The notes beneath the pieces are model-generated. The model saw nothing but the letters and a program-made list of their open reading frames with translations. It made no database searches and was not told the origin of the DNA. A program made the translations under genes and the position numbers. Shown here piece by piece: positions 1-10,700 of a DNA stretch of 64,000 nt. Source of the DNA: Bacteroidota bacterium (GTDB taxonomy: Bacteria; Bacteroidota; Bacteroidia; Palsa-948); the NCBI GenBank assembly GCA_016195025.1, contig JACQAL010000022.1, forward strand, positions 1-64,000, written 5' to 3'. The stretch's first letter is position 1. Each line of letters starts with the position of its first letter.

Positions 1-14
1 AATGATGATGTAGT

Positions 15-60
15 GTTAATGTTCGGTAATAACTCGCCACGAGTTATTCTGAACATTAAT
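15..60. repeat. Long hairpin with an 18-bp stem
   Basis: The outer arms TTAATGTTC (16-24) and GAACATTAA (51-59) and the inner arms AATAACTCG (28-36) and CGAGTTATT (40-48) are perfect complements. They are separated by a small 3 by 2 internal loop and closed by a 3-base loop. No T-tract follows on either strand, so it is not a standard terminator. Each arm is 20-21 bases long, like the units of the array at 128-274. It may be a REP-like element or a remnant of a mobile hairpin; its function is unknown. Confidence 0.7.
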
Positions 61-127
61 ACTGTTGCTCTAAAACAAAAAATGTAACTTTAAACTCTAA
101 ACCAAAAATCGCCTTGTTGCGCTAAGG

Positions 128-274
128 CCTTGAATGCACCTTACAGGTTACGGTATGCAGGTGACACGTTACCACGCACTCGTTACGCGTAACAGAATGC
201 TTGTTACTCGTAACGAGACACTGGTTGCAGCGCACCATGCACTGAATCTCAGGCGCGGAATGCCGGGTGCTAAG
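128..274. repeat. Degenerate 21-bp tandem array, about 7 units
   Basis: Seven consecutive 21-base units can be laid out from 128, 149, 170, 191, 212, 233 and 254. They share an ATGCA-like core at unit positions 7-11 and, in the second to fourth units, a dyad spaced exactly 21 bases apart: GTGACACGTTAC (161-172), GTTACGCGTAAC (182-193, a perfect palindrome) and GTTACTCGTAAC (203-214). The array ends directly at the truncated receiver domain. Bases 61-127 hold only AT-rich sequence with short repeats. No coding function is evident. Confidence 0.6.
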
Positions 275-280
275 TAACCG

Positions 281-535
281 CCCGATTTAATTCTTCTCGA
301 TTTGAATATGCCAAAGAAAGACGGGCGTTCTGCGCTAAGGGAAATAAAAGGAGACGAGCGTTTTCAAAAACTGAACGTAGTTATTTTTTCAACTTTTATT
401 TCCATCGAAGATAAATTATACACGACTTCGCTCGGAGTTTCACAGCATATCACAAAACCTTTTGACTTCAGCGAACTGGTTGAAAAAATAAAATCTGTTT
501 GCAACTCTTTTGCTGTAACCGAATCGCATGAATAA
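281..535 (+). pseudogene. Response-regulator receiver domain, 5' part missing
   Basis: Translation from 281 reads PDLILLDLNMPKKDG, the beta-3 strand and phospho-acceptor region of a CheY-like receiver; the acceptor Asp codon is 299-301. It continues through the conserved Ser/Thr (FSTF) and the Lys-Pro (TKPFDF) to a normal C-terminal end at 535. The first half of the domain, about 50 residues with the acidic pair, is absent. An in-frame TAA lies at 275-277 immediately upstream, where the 21-bp array begins. A TTG (302) or ATG (308) could start translation but would give a protein without the phospho-acceptor, so this is a broken gene. It was probably a single-domain receiver of a two-component pair. 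Confidence 0.75.
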
Positions 536-674
536 ATTTATGGAATTCGAAAAAATAAATAACCTTGACGCGCTGATGATTGCCTGTCCGACAAAGTACG
601 GACTCCGTAACTCCGTTCGGAGCGGAATAATTTTATGCGCGTTTGTGCTTCTGGCGGTTGGCACAGCAAGGTAA
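528..674 (+). pseudogene. Short ORF after the receiver, possibly the remnant of a partner gene
   Basis: An ATG at 528 overlaps the end of the receiver ORF and opens a 48-codon frame that ends at 674. Its first 18 or so codons (MNKFMEFEKINNLDALMI) look like ordinary coding sequence. The next codons are translated from the double-hairpin repeat at 585-630, and the frame ends soon after. The overlap with the receiver suggests an operon, possibly receiver followed by a sensor kinase, that has decayed. The product is not recognisable, and an accidental open frame is also possible. Confidence 0.3.
585..630. repeat. Double-hairpin REP-like element, copy 1
   Basis: Two adjacent hairpins: GTCCG (586-590) pairs with CGGAC (599-603), then CTCCG with CGGAG, ending in an AT-rich stretch. 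The order TGTCC - GGACTCCGTAA - TTCGGAGCG recurs at 62452-62495 with the hairpins kept but the loops changed. This points to a dispersed structured repeat rather than chance. No transposase is nearby. Confidence 0.6.
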
Positions 675-679
675 AAACA

Positions 680-1714
680 TTACAAAGTTTTATTTACGGT
701 TTTCCCTTTTCCGAATTTAGGATTGAACAGCGGTTTTCCTTTTATGCCGGTGAGAATGAGAGAAAACTCAAATGCTCCTCTGCCATTGGTGTAATTATTC
801 AGGTAAGAAGTGTTAATATCATAACTGAATGTAAAAACATGCTGCTCGTATTTTCCTCCCAACTGAATTATAATTGCGTCTTTGTTTCTGTAATTTAATC
901 CGCCCAGCAAATCATACTTGGTATCTTTCAGATGATAAAATCCAAGCGCTCCAATATTCAGTTCGCGCGCTTTTCCCTGCATCATGAATAAAATCATGGG
1001 AACAGCAGTTATTTCTTCGGTGATTTTATAATCAGCGCCAAGTTCATACACCCATCGCATCGGAATATTATCTTTTACATTTCCGGTGAGCGATTGATTG
1101 GGTTTGGTCAGATGGTAAACGGAATAGCCCGCCCAGGGTTGAACTTTCCAGTCCTCTTTTTTGTATTTGTAAAACACGCCCATGTTCGCATCGAGTTTGA
1201 GCAAACTGGTTTTGCCAAAATTTTCTCCGCTCGAAATGTTCTGGTCAAAGCCGGTGGGATTATCGGTGGAAAACTGGTTATCGTATGTAAAATGATTCGG
1301 GTCAAAACTTTTATAAATAATTCCCAACTGCATGCCCACCGAAAGATTATGCGGGCTGTTCAGTTCATTGGTAATTTTATAAGCGGCAGAAGGCATGAAG
1401 TTAATCGTATTAAATCCCCCGGTGCCGTTGCGGTTGTGAATTAAATATCCACCCAATCCATATTGCTTGTAAGGCATATCGTACGCAAGATAATAAGTTG
1501 AAAAAGGTTTTACACCGAGCGAACGCCATTGCGAACGGTAATCGGAATAAATGCGGTAATCGGCTGCGTTGCCGAAATAAACTCCGGTGAGCGCGGGATT
1601 AAAGTAATGCGGTGTGGCATCGTACTGCGAAAGATGAAAATCCTGCGCAACAGATTTCTGCCGGAAGAAAATCAGCAGGCAGATGCAAATGAGTAGTGAA
1701 AAATATTTTTTCAT
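680..1714 (-). CDS. PorP/SprF family type IX secretion membrane protein
   Basis: A 344-residue outer-membrane protein. Residues 1-23 form a signal peptide ending in KSVAQ. The mature start, DFHLSQYDATPHYFNPALTG, is the hallmark N-terminus of the PorP/SprF family, and the rest is rich in alternating polar and aromatic residues as expected of a beta-barrel. SprF of Flavobacterium johnsoniae is needed for surface export of the giant adhesin SprB, and SprF-like proteins are generally paired with type B sorting-domain cargo. Here the gene starts 11 bases after the stop of the giant type B protein on the same strand. The inferred role is therefore export or anchoring of that neighbour. The length is typical, and no separate promoter is visible. 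Confidence 0.9.
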   Translation of the reverse strand: MKKYFSLLICICLLIFFRQKSVAQDFHLSQYDATPHYFNPALTGVYFGNAADYRIYSDYRSQWRSLGVKPFSTYYLAYDMPYKQYGLGGYLIHNRNGTGGFNTINFMPSAAYKITNELNSPHNLSVGMQLGIIYKSFDPNHFTYDNQFSTDNPTGFDQNISSGENFGKTSLLKLDANMGVFYKYKKEDWKVQPWAGYSVYHLTKPNQSLTGNVKDNIPMRWVYELGADYKITEEITAVPMILFMMQGKARELNIGALGFYHLKDTKYDLLGGLNYRNKDAIIIQLGGKYEQHVFTFSYDINTSYLNNYTNGRGAFEFSLILTGIKGKPLFNPKFGKGKTVNKTL

Positions 1715-1725
1715 TTCGAAATTTT

Positions 1726-4700
1726 TTATCTGATAATTGTTACATCACCTTTTTTATTTATTTCTTCATCTCCGAAAGTTGTTCCCGTAAGCGTATAAAC
1801 ATATCTTCCTGCCGGCTCAAGTTTTCCTTTGTACGTTCCATCCCAACCCTGGGTTTGGTCGGTGGCATGGAAAAGTTCATTGCCCCACTCGTTGTAAATT
1901 CTCCAATCCATTTCTTTCAGCGGACCGCCACGCACTTTCAGAATATCATTCACACCGTCTCCGTTTGGCGTGAAAGCAGAGGGAACCGCCACAATATTTG
2001 TGTTGAAGATGAAAGAATATTTTGCAGTGTCGGGACATCCATCGTTGTTAGTTACAATCAGCATCACATCCAGCGTTCCGTTTTGGTTAAACTGATGCGA
2101 AGGATTTTCCTGCGTGCTTGAATTTCCATCGCCAAAATTCCAAAGCCATGAAGTGGCATTCGATGAGTGGTCAACAAAATCAATCACCGCTCCTACATTA
2201 TAGGTTCCGTTGTTCGGAGAAAAATCAGCCGAAGGCGGAGCAGTTACGGTCAGCGTATAAGCGGCAACGGATGAACATCCGCCCGAAGTGGTAACGGTGT
2301 GAGTAATCACATACGTTCCCGAAGCAGAATAAGTGTGAGATGGATTGCAACTTGCCGAACTTATTGGCGAGCCGTCACCAAAATCCCAAACGCAATTTGA
2401 AATGGTATCTCCGTTTGCAACGAAAGAAGAATCAGTAAACGCATAGGAGAAATTGCAATTGCCCGTGTGGCTGAATGCGGCAATAACTCCTTTTACAGGA
2501 GTTACCGTATCAGTAAATGTAGAAGTGCATCCGGAATCGGAAGTAACCGTAAGCACAACAATATAATTTCCGAGCGAATCATAATGATGCACAGGATTTT
2601 GCAAAGAAGAAATATTATTTGCTCCCGAAGCCGTGTCTCCGAAATTCCAGTTCCACGAAATAATATTTCCGCCTGCAATCGTGGATGTATTGGTGAAGAA
2701 CATCGTGTCAACTGCGCAAGTGGTCACGAAACTAAATGAAGCAGCGGGAGAAGGATTTATGGTAATGATGTGCACTGCAGTATCGATCAAGCCAAGATTT
2801 GTAAACACAATCAGCGAAACAGTATCTGTTCCCGATTGCGAATAGGTGTGCGAAGGATTCTGAACATTATCAGTTCCTCCGTCACCAAAACTCCAGTTCC
2901 ACGAAACAATGCTGTCGCCCTGCATCACAAAAGAAATATCGGTGAAGGAAATAGTTTGCCCGGTGCAAACGGAAGAAGAAGAAATAAATCCTGCCGTTAC
3001 ATGACTGCATGGTGCAACCGTATCGCTGAATATATCCGTGCATCCTGAATCAGATACAACGGTAAGTGTTACAGTATAAGTTCCTGTTGCAGTATAATTG
3101 TGCGCGGGGTTTTGCAATGCGCTTGTGTCTCCGTCTCCGAAATTCCAGTTCCACGAAATAATATTTCCGCTTGCAATGGTGGAAGTATTCGTGAAGAACA
3201 CAGAATCTTTCTGGCAATCCACCGAGAATGTAAACGAAGCCGCAGGAGTTGGATTGATGTTTACAATATGATAAGCCGTATCGGTGCAGCCGATGCTTGA
3301 AGTTACAATCAGCGTTACGGAATCTGTTCCTGAAACAGAATAAGTGTAAGAAGGATTCTGCACGGTGTCATTTCCTCCGCCAATGGTCCAGTTCCACGCA
3401 ACAATGGAATCATTCACGCTGATAACCGAAGAAGTGTCGGTGAAAGTAATGGACTGCCCGGTACAAATTTTAGAATAAGAAAATCCGGCAACGGGCGATC
3501 TTCCGATGGAAAGAATCATTGTATCGCTTACCGCAAGGCACTGGCCATTTCCGGTAGAAGTGAGAACAAGTGTTACACTTCCTGCAACTGCATCGGCTGT
3601 GCTTGGCGTGTAAACAGCATTGAGCGTGGAATCATTCGGAACAAAAGTTCCGGTGCCGCTTGTTGTCCACACACCGCCCGTTGCAGCTGAATTAATTGAA
3701 CCGTTAAGCGCAAGAGAAAGCCCTTCGCAAATAGCAGTGTCATTTCCAGCAAACACATCGGGTGCATCGGTAATGATGAGAAGCATTGTATCGGTAATGG
3801 CATTGCATCCTTTCGTTGAAGTGAGCACAAGTGTAATTGTTCCTGCAGCAGTATCACCTGCGCTGGGCGTATATACTGCATTCAATGCAGAACTGTCGGG
3901 AGCAAAAGTTCCGCTTCCGCTGGTTGTCCAGTAACCGGTGGTTGAACCAACTGTTATGCTTCCTGTCAATGCAACGGCAGCATTATTCGCGCAAACAGTT
4001 AAATCAATTCCGGCATTTACAACGGGAAGAGGCGTGATAATTATTTGCACCGTATCGGTTACCGCCAGGCAAGTTCCGTTGTTGGTGGAAGAGAGAACCA
4101 ATGTAACTCCTCCGGCTGCAGTATCAGCGGAACTTAAAATGTAACTTGCATTCAGCGTGGAATCATTGGGAACAAAAGTTCCGCTTCCGAGCGTTGACCA
4201 TTGTCCCGTTGTTGTGCCCACCGAAACAGAACCGTTTAACTGAGCAATGGTGTCGCCCTGGCAAATCGTAACATTTGCTCCGGCATTTACAACAGGCGGA
4301 GCAGTGAAAAATACCATCACCGAATCTGTATCGCCCGGGCATATTCCTTGTCCGCCAGTAATAAGAAGAAGAGTTACACTTCCCGCAGTAGTATCGGCAC
4401 TGCTTGGAATATAATTTCCGTTCAGCGTGGTATCGTTCGGCACAAAAGTTCCGGTGCCGCTTGTTTGCCAAACTCCGGATGACGTGTAGAACACCTGCCC
4501 GTTCAGCGGAGCAACGAGATTATTTTTACAAACAAAAATATCTGCTCCTGCATTTGCTGCGGGCTGAGGAGTAATATTCACCGTCATTGTATCGGAAGAA
4601 GCAGGGCAAGGACCATTATTCGTGGAAGAAAGCACGAGTGAAATAATAGAATCGCCCGGAGCAAATCCATAATCAGCGCCAAGAATTGTATCGGCAGGAG

Positions 4701-7700
4701 AAAATGCTCCGTGTCCGGCAGGAAGAGTTGACCATATTCCGGTTCCGGCTCCGCCCGAAATAATTCCATTCAGTTGAAGTTGAATTCCGCAAATGCTCGT
4801 GTCATTTCCTGCAAAAGCAAGAGGCGGCTGCATCACAAAAATTTTCATCTTATCAGAAACCGCAAGGCAATTTCCGTTGCCGGTGGAAGTGAGCGTGAGC
4901 GTAATGCTTCCCGCAGCGCTGTCAGCAGCGCTTAAATTATACGTTGCATTCAGCGTGGTGTTGTTCGGAGAAAAAGTTCCGCTTCCCGAAGTTGTCCACT
5001 GCCCGGTGGTGGCTCCGCCAGTAACAGAACCGTTCAATACTGCGGACATAGTTCCTGCGCAAACAGTTTGGTCTATGCCGGCATTCACCACAGGTTTCGG
5101 AGTGAAAGTTACATTGAGCGAATCGGAAGCAGGAGCGCAGCCCTGCAGCGATGTAAGCGTAATGGTTATGCTTCCCGAAGAAATATCCGAAGCGCTCGGA
5201 ATGTATGAAGCGTTCAGTGAAGAATCATTCGGCATAAAAGTTCCGGTTCCGGCAGTGGTCCACAAGCCCGCTCCGGTGGAAGAGGTTCCGGTGAGCGTAA
5301 CCGTTGCATTGTTCGCGCAAAGAGTTTGGTCGGCACCGGCATTTACATTCGGAGTGTTGGTGAACGTGAGCAGCAATGTATCTGAAACCGGATTGCACAA
5401 TCCATTGTTTGCAGAAGAGAGAATAAGTTGCACACTTCCCGCGCTTGTATCGGCATTGCTCGGGGTGTAAGTTGTGCTGAGCGAATTGCTGTTGGCAAAA
5501 GTTCCGCTTCCGAGCGTTGTCCATGTTCCGCTTCCGGTGGAAGAATTTCCGTTCAGTGTTGCTACCAGATTCGAAAAGCAAATGAGTTGGTCAGGACCTG
5601 CATCCACAATGGGTGCATGATTGATAGTGATGAGCATTGAATCGCTCACTGCAAGGCATCCTCCGTTTCCGGTGGTGGTAAGAATAATAGTTACACTTCC
5701 CGCAGTGGTATCGGCAGCGCTAGGAGTGTACGTGGCATTCATGGTGGAAGTATCAGGAGAAAAAGTTCCGCTTCCGAGAGTTGTCCATCCTGCGCCCGAT
5801 GAAACAGTGAATGAACCGTTCAGCGTGACAACCGCATTGTTCGCGCAAACAGTTTGGTCTGCGCCTGCATTTGCAGTGGGTGATGGTGCAAAAGAAACTT
5901 TCATTGTGTCTTTAACCGGGTTGCAGGTTCCGTTCTTTGTGGAAGTGAGAATAATATTTATTGTTCCGGCAGAAATATCAGCAGCGCTCGGAACATACGT
6001 TGTATTCAGCAACGAAGCATTTGTGAAAGTTCCCGAACCGTTTGTAGTCCATGCTCCCGAACCCGTATTGGAAGTTCCGCTTAAATAAACCGTATCATTA
6101 TTAGAGCAAACCGTTGTATCATTTCCGGCAAACACAATGGGTTTGTCAATATAAGTAATCACCAGTGTGCTGGTAACAGCCGCGCAGTTTCCATTGTTGG
6201 CTGAAGTAAGTGTGAGCGTAACACTTCCTGCTGTTGTGTCTGCAGTACTTGACATATATGTTGCGTTCAGCGTGTTTGCATTCGGATTAAAAGTTCCGCT
6301 GCCCGATGTGCTCCACGTTCCGCTTCCGGTGGAAGAAGTTCCGTTCAGCGGAACATTCGCATTGTTCTTGCACGCAACGGTGCTTGCTCCGGCATTTACA
6401 TTCGGTGCTTTTGTGATGGTAAGCATCATTGTATCTGAAACTGCATTGCAAAGCCCGTTTCCTGTGGTGGTGAGAACAATAGTTACGCTTCCCGAAGAAG
6501 TATCGGCAGAGCCGGGATTATAAGTTGCATTCATCGTGATGTTGTCGGGAGAAAAAGTTCCGTCACCGGAAGTTGACCATTGCGCTCCGGAAGAAACAGT
6601 GAACGAGCCGCTGAGAATAACTCCGGCATTGTTCGAGCAAACGGTTTGGTCGGCACCGGCATTTGCGGTGGGCGCAGGAGTGATGGTGATGGTCATCTGG
6701 CTGGAAACTGCAATGCATCCTCCGTTGTTCAATGTTGTTAAAGTAAGTGCAACGCTTCCGGCAGAAATATCAGACGCACTCGGAGTGTAAGTTGCATTGA
6801 GCGTGTTTGAGTTCGGAGAAAAAATTCCGGTTCCAAGGGATGACCAGTGCCCGCTTCCGGTGGAAGAAGTCCCGCTGAGAGCAACAACGGAATTATTAGC
6901 GCACACGGTTTGATTTCCTCCGGCACTGGCAGTAGGAGGCGCGGTGAAAATAATTGCCACGGTATCTTTTTCTGCATTGCAGTTTCCATTTCCGGTAGTA
7001 GTGAGAATGAGGTTCACGCTGCCGGCAGAAATATCAGCAGCGCCCGGAACATACGTTGCGTTGAGCGTAGTGTTGTTCGGAGAAAAAGTTCCGCTTCCGA
7101 GTGTGCTCCATGTTCCGGTTCCGGTGGAAGAACTTCCGTTCAATGAAGCGTTCGCATTATTGGAACAGACAGAAATATCTGCGCCTGCATTTGCAACCGG
7201 AGCATGTGTGATTGTAACTTTCATTGTATCGGTAGCGGGGCTGCAACTTCCAACGCCAGTAGTTGTGAGAACAAGAGTAACCGTTCCTGCTGTAGTGTCG
7301 GCAGCGCTCGGATGATACACTGCATTCAGCGTGCTTGAATTCGGAGTGAATGTTCCGGTTCCGGAAGAAGCCCAGTTTCCTCCGGTAGCGGAAGAATTTA
7401 CCGAGCCGTTGAGTGCAACATCGGCATTGTTCGCACAAACAGTTTGGTCTGCGCCTGCATTGGCGGTGGGCGCATGCGTGATGGTAACGGTCATGCTGCT
7501 GACAGCCGCAGGGCATCCTCCGTTGTTGGTGGAAGTGAGCGTGAGTGTAACTTTTCCCGTTGCAGTATCGGCATTGCTTGGAATATAATTTCCGTTCAGC
7601 GTGGTGTTGCCCGGAATAAATCCTCCGCTGCCGGAAGTTGACCATATTCCAGTGGTGCTTCCTCCGGAAACATTTCCGTTGAGCGACACGGTTGAATTAT

Positions 7701-10700
7701 TTCCGCACACCGTTTGATTGGCTCCGGCATTTGCCGTGATGCCTTGTGTTACAATTACATTCTTTATTGCATTATTGCTTATACATCCGGCAGAAGAAGT
7801 TGCAGTCACAGTATAATTTCCCGCATTCGCGGAAGTTGCCGAAGCAATGGTTGGATTTTGCAATGTAGAAGTAAAACTATTTGGTCCGCTCCAATTATAA
7901 GTTGCCCCTGAAATGGTGGTTGCACTTAAACTAATCGTACTTCCCGTGCAAACAGGGCTGTTTGCTCCGGCAGATATTACAGGAGTTTGATTAATGGTTA
8001 CCGAAACTGTTGCAGTAGAACTGCCGCATCCTCCCACCAATGCAGTTACTGAATAAGTTCCGCTCATCGCAGTTGTCACACTTGAGATAGTTGGATTTTG
8101 TGAAGTGGAAGTATAACTGAGAGGACCACTCCATGAATAAGTTGCTCCTGAAATTGTGCTTGCCGTGAGTGATAAAATTTTTCCGGAGCAAACAGGGCTG
8201 TTGCTTCCCGCAGTGGGCGAAGATGGAGTTTGATTAATCGTAACACTCGTAGTCGCGTCTGTGCTTGTGCATCCGCTTACCGTTGCATTCACAGTATAGG
8301 TGCCGGCATCTGAAGTGGAAGCACTGGCAATAGTGGGATTTTGCAATGTGGAAGAAAAACCATTCGGTCCATTCCACGAATAAGTTGCGCCTGTAATTGT
8401 ACTTGCTGTCAAACTCAATGTTGAACCGGAACAAATCGGAGAATTATTTCCTGCGGTGGGAGCAGAAGGTGTTTGATTAATAGTTACAGAAGTAGTTGCA
8501 GCCGGACCTGTGCATCCGTTTTCCGTAGCCGTAACCGAGTAAGTTCCATTGGCAGCGGTAGTAACGCTTGCAATGGTTGGATTCTGCGAAGCGGAAGTAA
8601 AACCATTGGGACCATTCCATGAATAAGAAGGGCTTCCCGAAGTTGCCGCAGTAAGCGAAAGTGTTTGCCCGGAACAAACCGGAGAGTTGCTGGATGCAGC
8701 AGGCGCAGATGGAGTTTGATTGATGGTAACCGCCACCGTTCCCGCAGCACCCGGGCATCCGCTCACAGTTGCCGTAACGGAATAGGTTCCGCTTGCGGCA
8801 GTGGTAACAGAAGAGATAACAGGATTCTGGGCAGTGGAAGTAAAACTATTGGGTCCGCTCCACGAATAAGTTGCTCCTGAAATAGTGCTTGCAGTAAGTG
8901 ATACTGTTTGTCCCGAACAAACCGGAGAATTACTTCCTGCAGAAGGAGCCGCAGGCAGCGGAGTAATGCTCACGGAAGTTGTTCCCGCAGGACCGGTGCA
9001 TCCGGCAACTGAAGTAGCCGTTACGGAATAAGTTCCCGCAGCCGCAGAAGTTACTGCGCTGATGACAGGATTTTGCAACGCAGAAGTAAAACCATTCGGA
9101 CCATTCCAACTATAAGTAGAGCCAACCGAACTTGCCGTCAAACTCAAATCATTTCCATCGCATACCGGAGAATTGCTTCCCGCCACAGGAGCCGAAGGAG
9201 TTTGATTCACGGTAACAAAAACAGTCGCAGAAGGACTGGTGCAGCCGCTCACTTTTGCCGTTACAGAATACGTTCCCGCAGCAGCAGTAGTGACGGAAGC
9301 AATCGTTGGGTTCTGAGTTGCAGAAGTAAAACTATTGGGACCGTTCCAACTATACGTGGCGCCTGTTACCGTAGTTGCCGTCAGCGAAAGCGTTTGACCT
9401 GAACATACAGGGGAATTGCTCGAAGCAGGCGAAGGCGAGGAAGGAATTACATTTATTGTTACCGATGTAGTGGCGGTATTGCTCACGCATCCGTTGGAAG
9501 AAGAAGTTACATTCACGGAATATGTTCCCGCATTATCCGTTGTCACACCCGCAATAGTGGGATTCTGCAAAGAAGAAGTAAACGAGTTAGGCCCGCTCCA
9601 CGAATACGTAGTTCCCGAAATTAAATTTGAACTCAGCGACAACGTAAATCCTACGCACACGGGCGAATTGCTCGATGGAGATGGAGTGGCGGGTGTGGGA
9701 TTTACCGTTATGGAAATAGGAACTACCGGTCCTGTGCATCCCGAAACAGTTGAAGTAACAGAATAAGTTCCGCTTCCTGCAGTAGTGATTGCAACAATCA
9801 CAGGATTCTGGTCAGTGGAAGTGAAACTGTTCGGACCTGTCCAATTATAAGCCGCGCCTGAAATGGTGCTTGCGGTTAAACTCAAGTCCTTCCCCGAACA
9901 CACAGGTGAATTACTTCCCGCAGTTGGAGAAGTGGGAGCAGAAATAGTTACACTCACAGTTCCAGCAGGCCCGGTGCAGCCGCTTTTTGTTGCCGTTACA
10001 GAATAAGTTCCCGCATTATCAGTAGTAACGGAAGCAATGGTCGGGTTCTGAAGCGTGGAAGTAAAACTGTTCGGCCCGTTCCAATTATACGTTGCGCCAG
10101 CAAGGGTACTCGCAGTTAAACTCAATGTAACTCCGGTGCAAAGAGGACTGTTGCTGGATGCTGTGGGTGCGGATGGAGTTTGATTCACCGTAACAGAAAT
10201 GGTTGCCGTGGAACTTGTGCATCCGGCAGCAGAAGTTATCGAAACCGAATACGTGCCTCCTGCAGCAGTGCTCACGCCTGAAAGAACCGGGTCTTCATCG
10301 GTGGAAGTAAAACTGTTCGGCCCTTTCCAATTATAAGTTACGCTTGCCACCGTGCTTGCATCGAGCGATAAATTATTTCCGGAACAAACCGGAGAATTGC
10401 TCGAGAGCGGAGTGGGCGGAGAAGGCGTTTGATTAATCGTAACCGCAACAGTTCCTGTGCTGCTCGATACGCATCCGGGAACAGATATATATAAGGAATA
10501 AGTTCCCGCAGCGGCAGAAGAAACACCCGCAATGGTTGGATTCTGCAGGGAAGAAGTAAAACTATTCGGTCCGCTCCAGTTATAAGAGCCGGCAGGAACA
10601 GAGGATGTTGTTAAACTTAATGTCTTGCCTGTGCACACAGGGCTGTTGCTTCCCGGAGAGGGAGTGGCAGGGGCAGTATTCACCACCACGCTTGTTGTTC

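Noticed and set aside
128-274. CRISPR array
   Set aside because: Units of 21 bases directly abut with no unique spacers, and no cas genes are present.
5225-5581. Many open frames of 60-225 codons overlapping the giant adhesin gene on both strands
   Set aside because: They reflect low stop-codon density in a repetitive Ser/Thr/Gly/Asn-rich gene. The translated products have no domains and repeat with the adhesin units.
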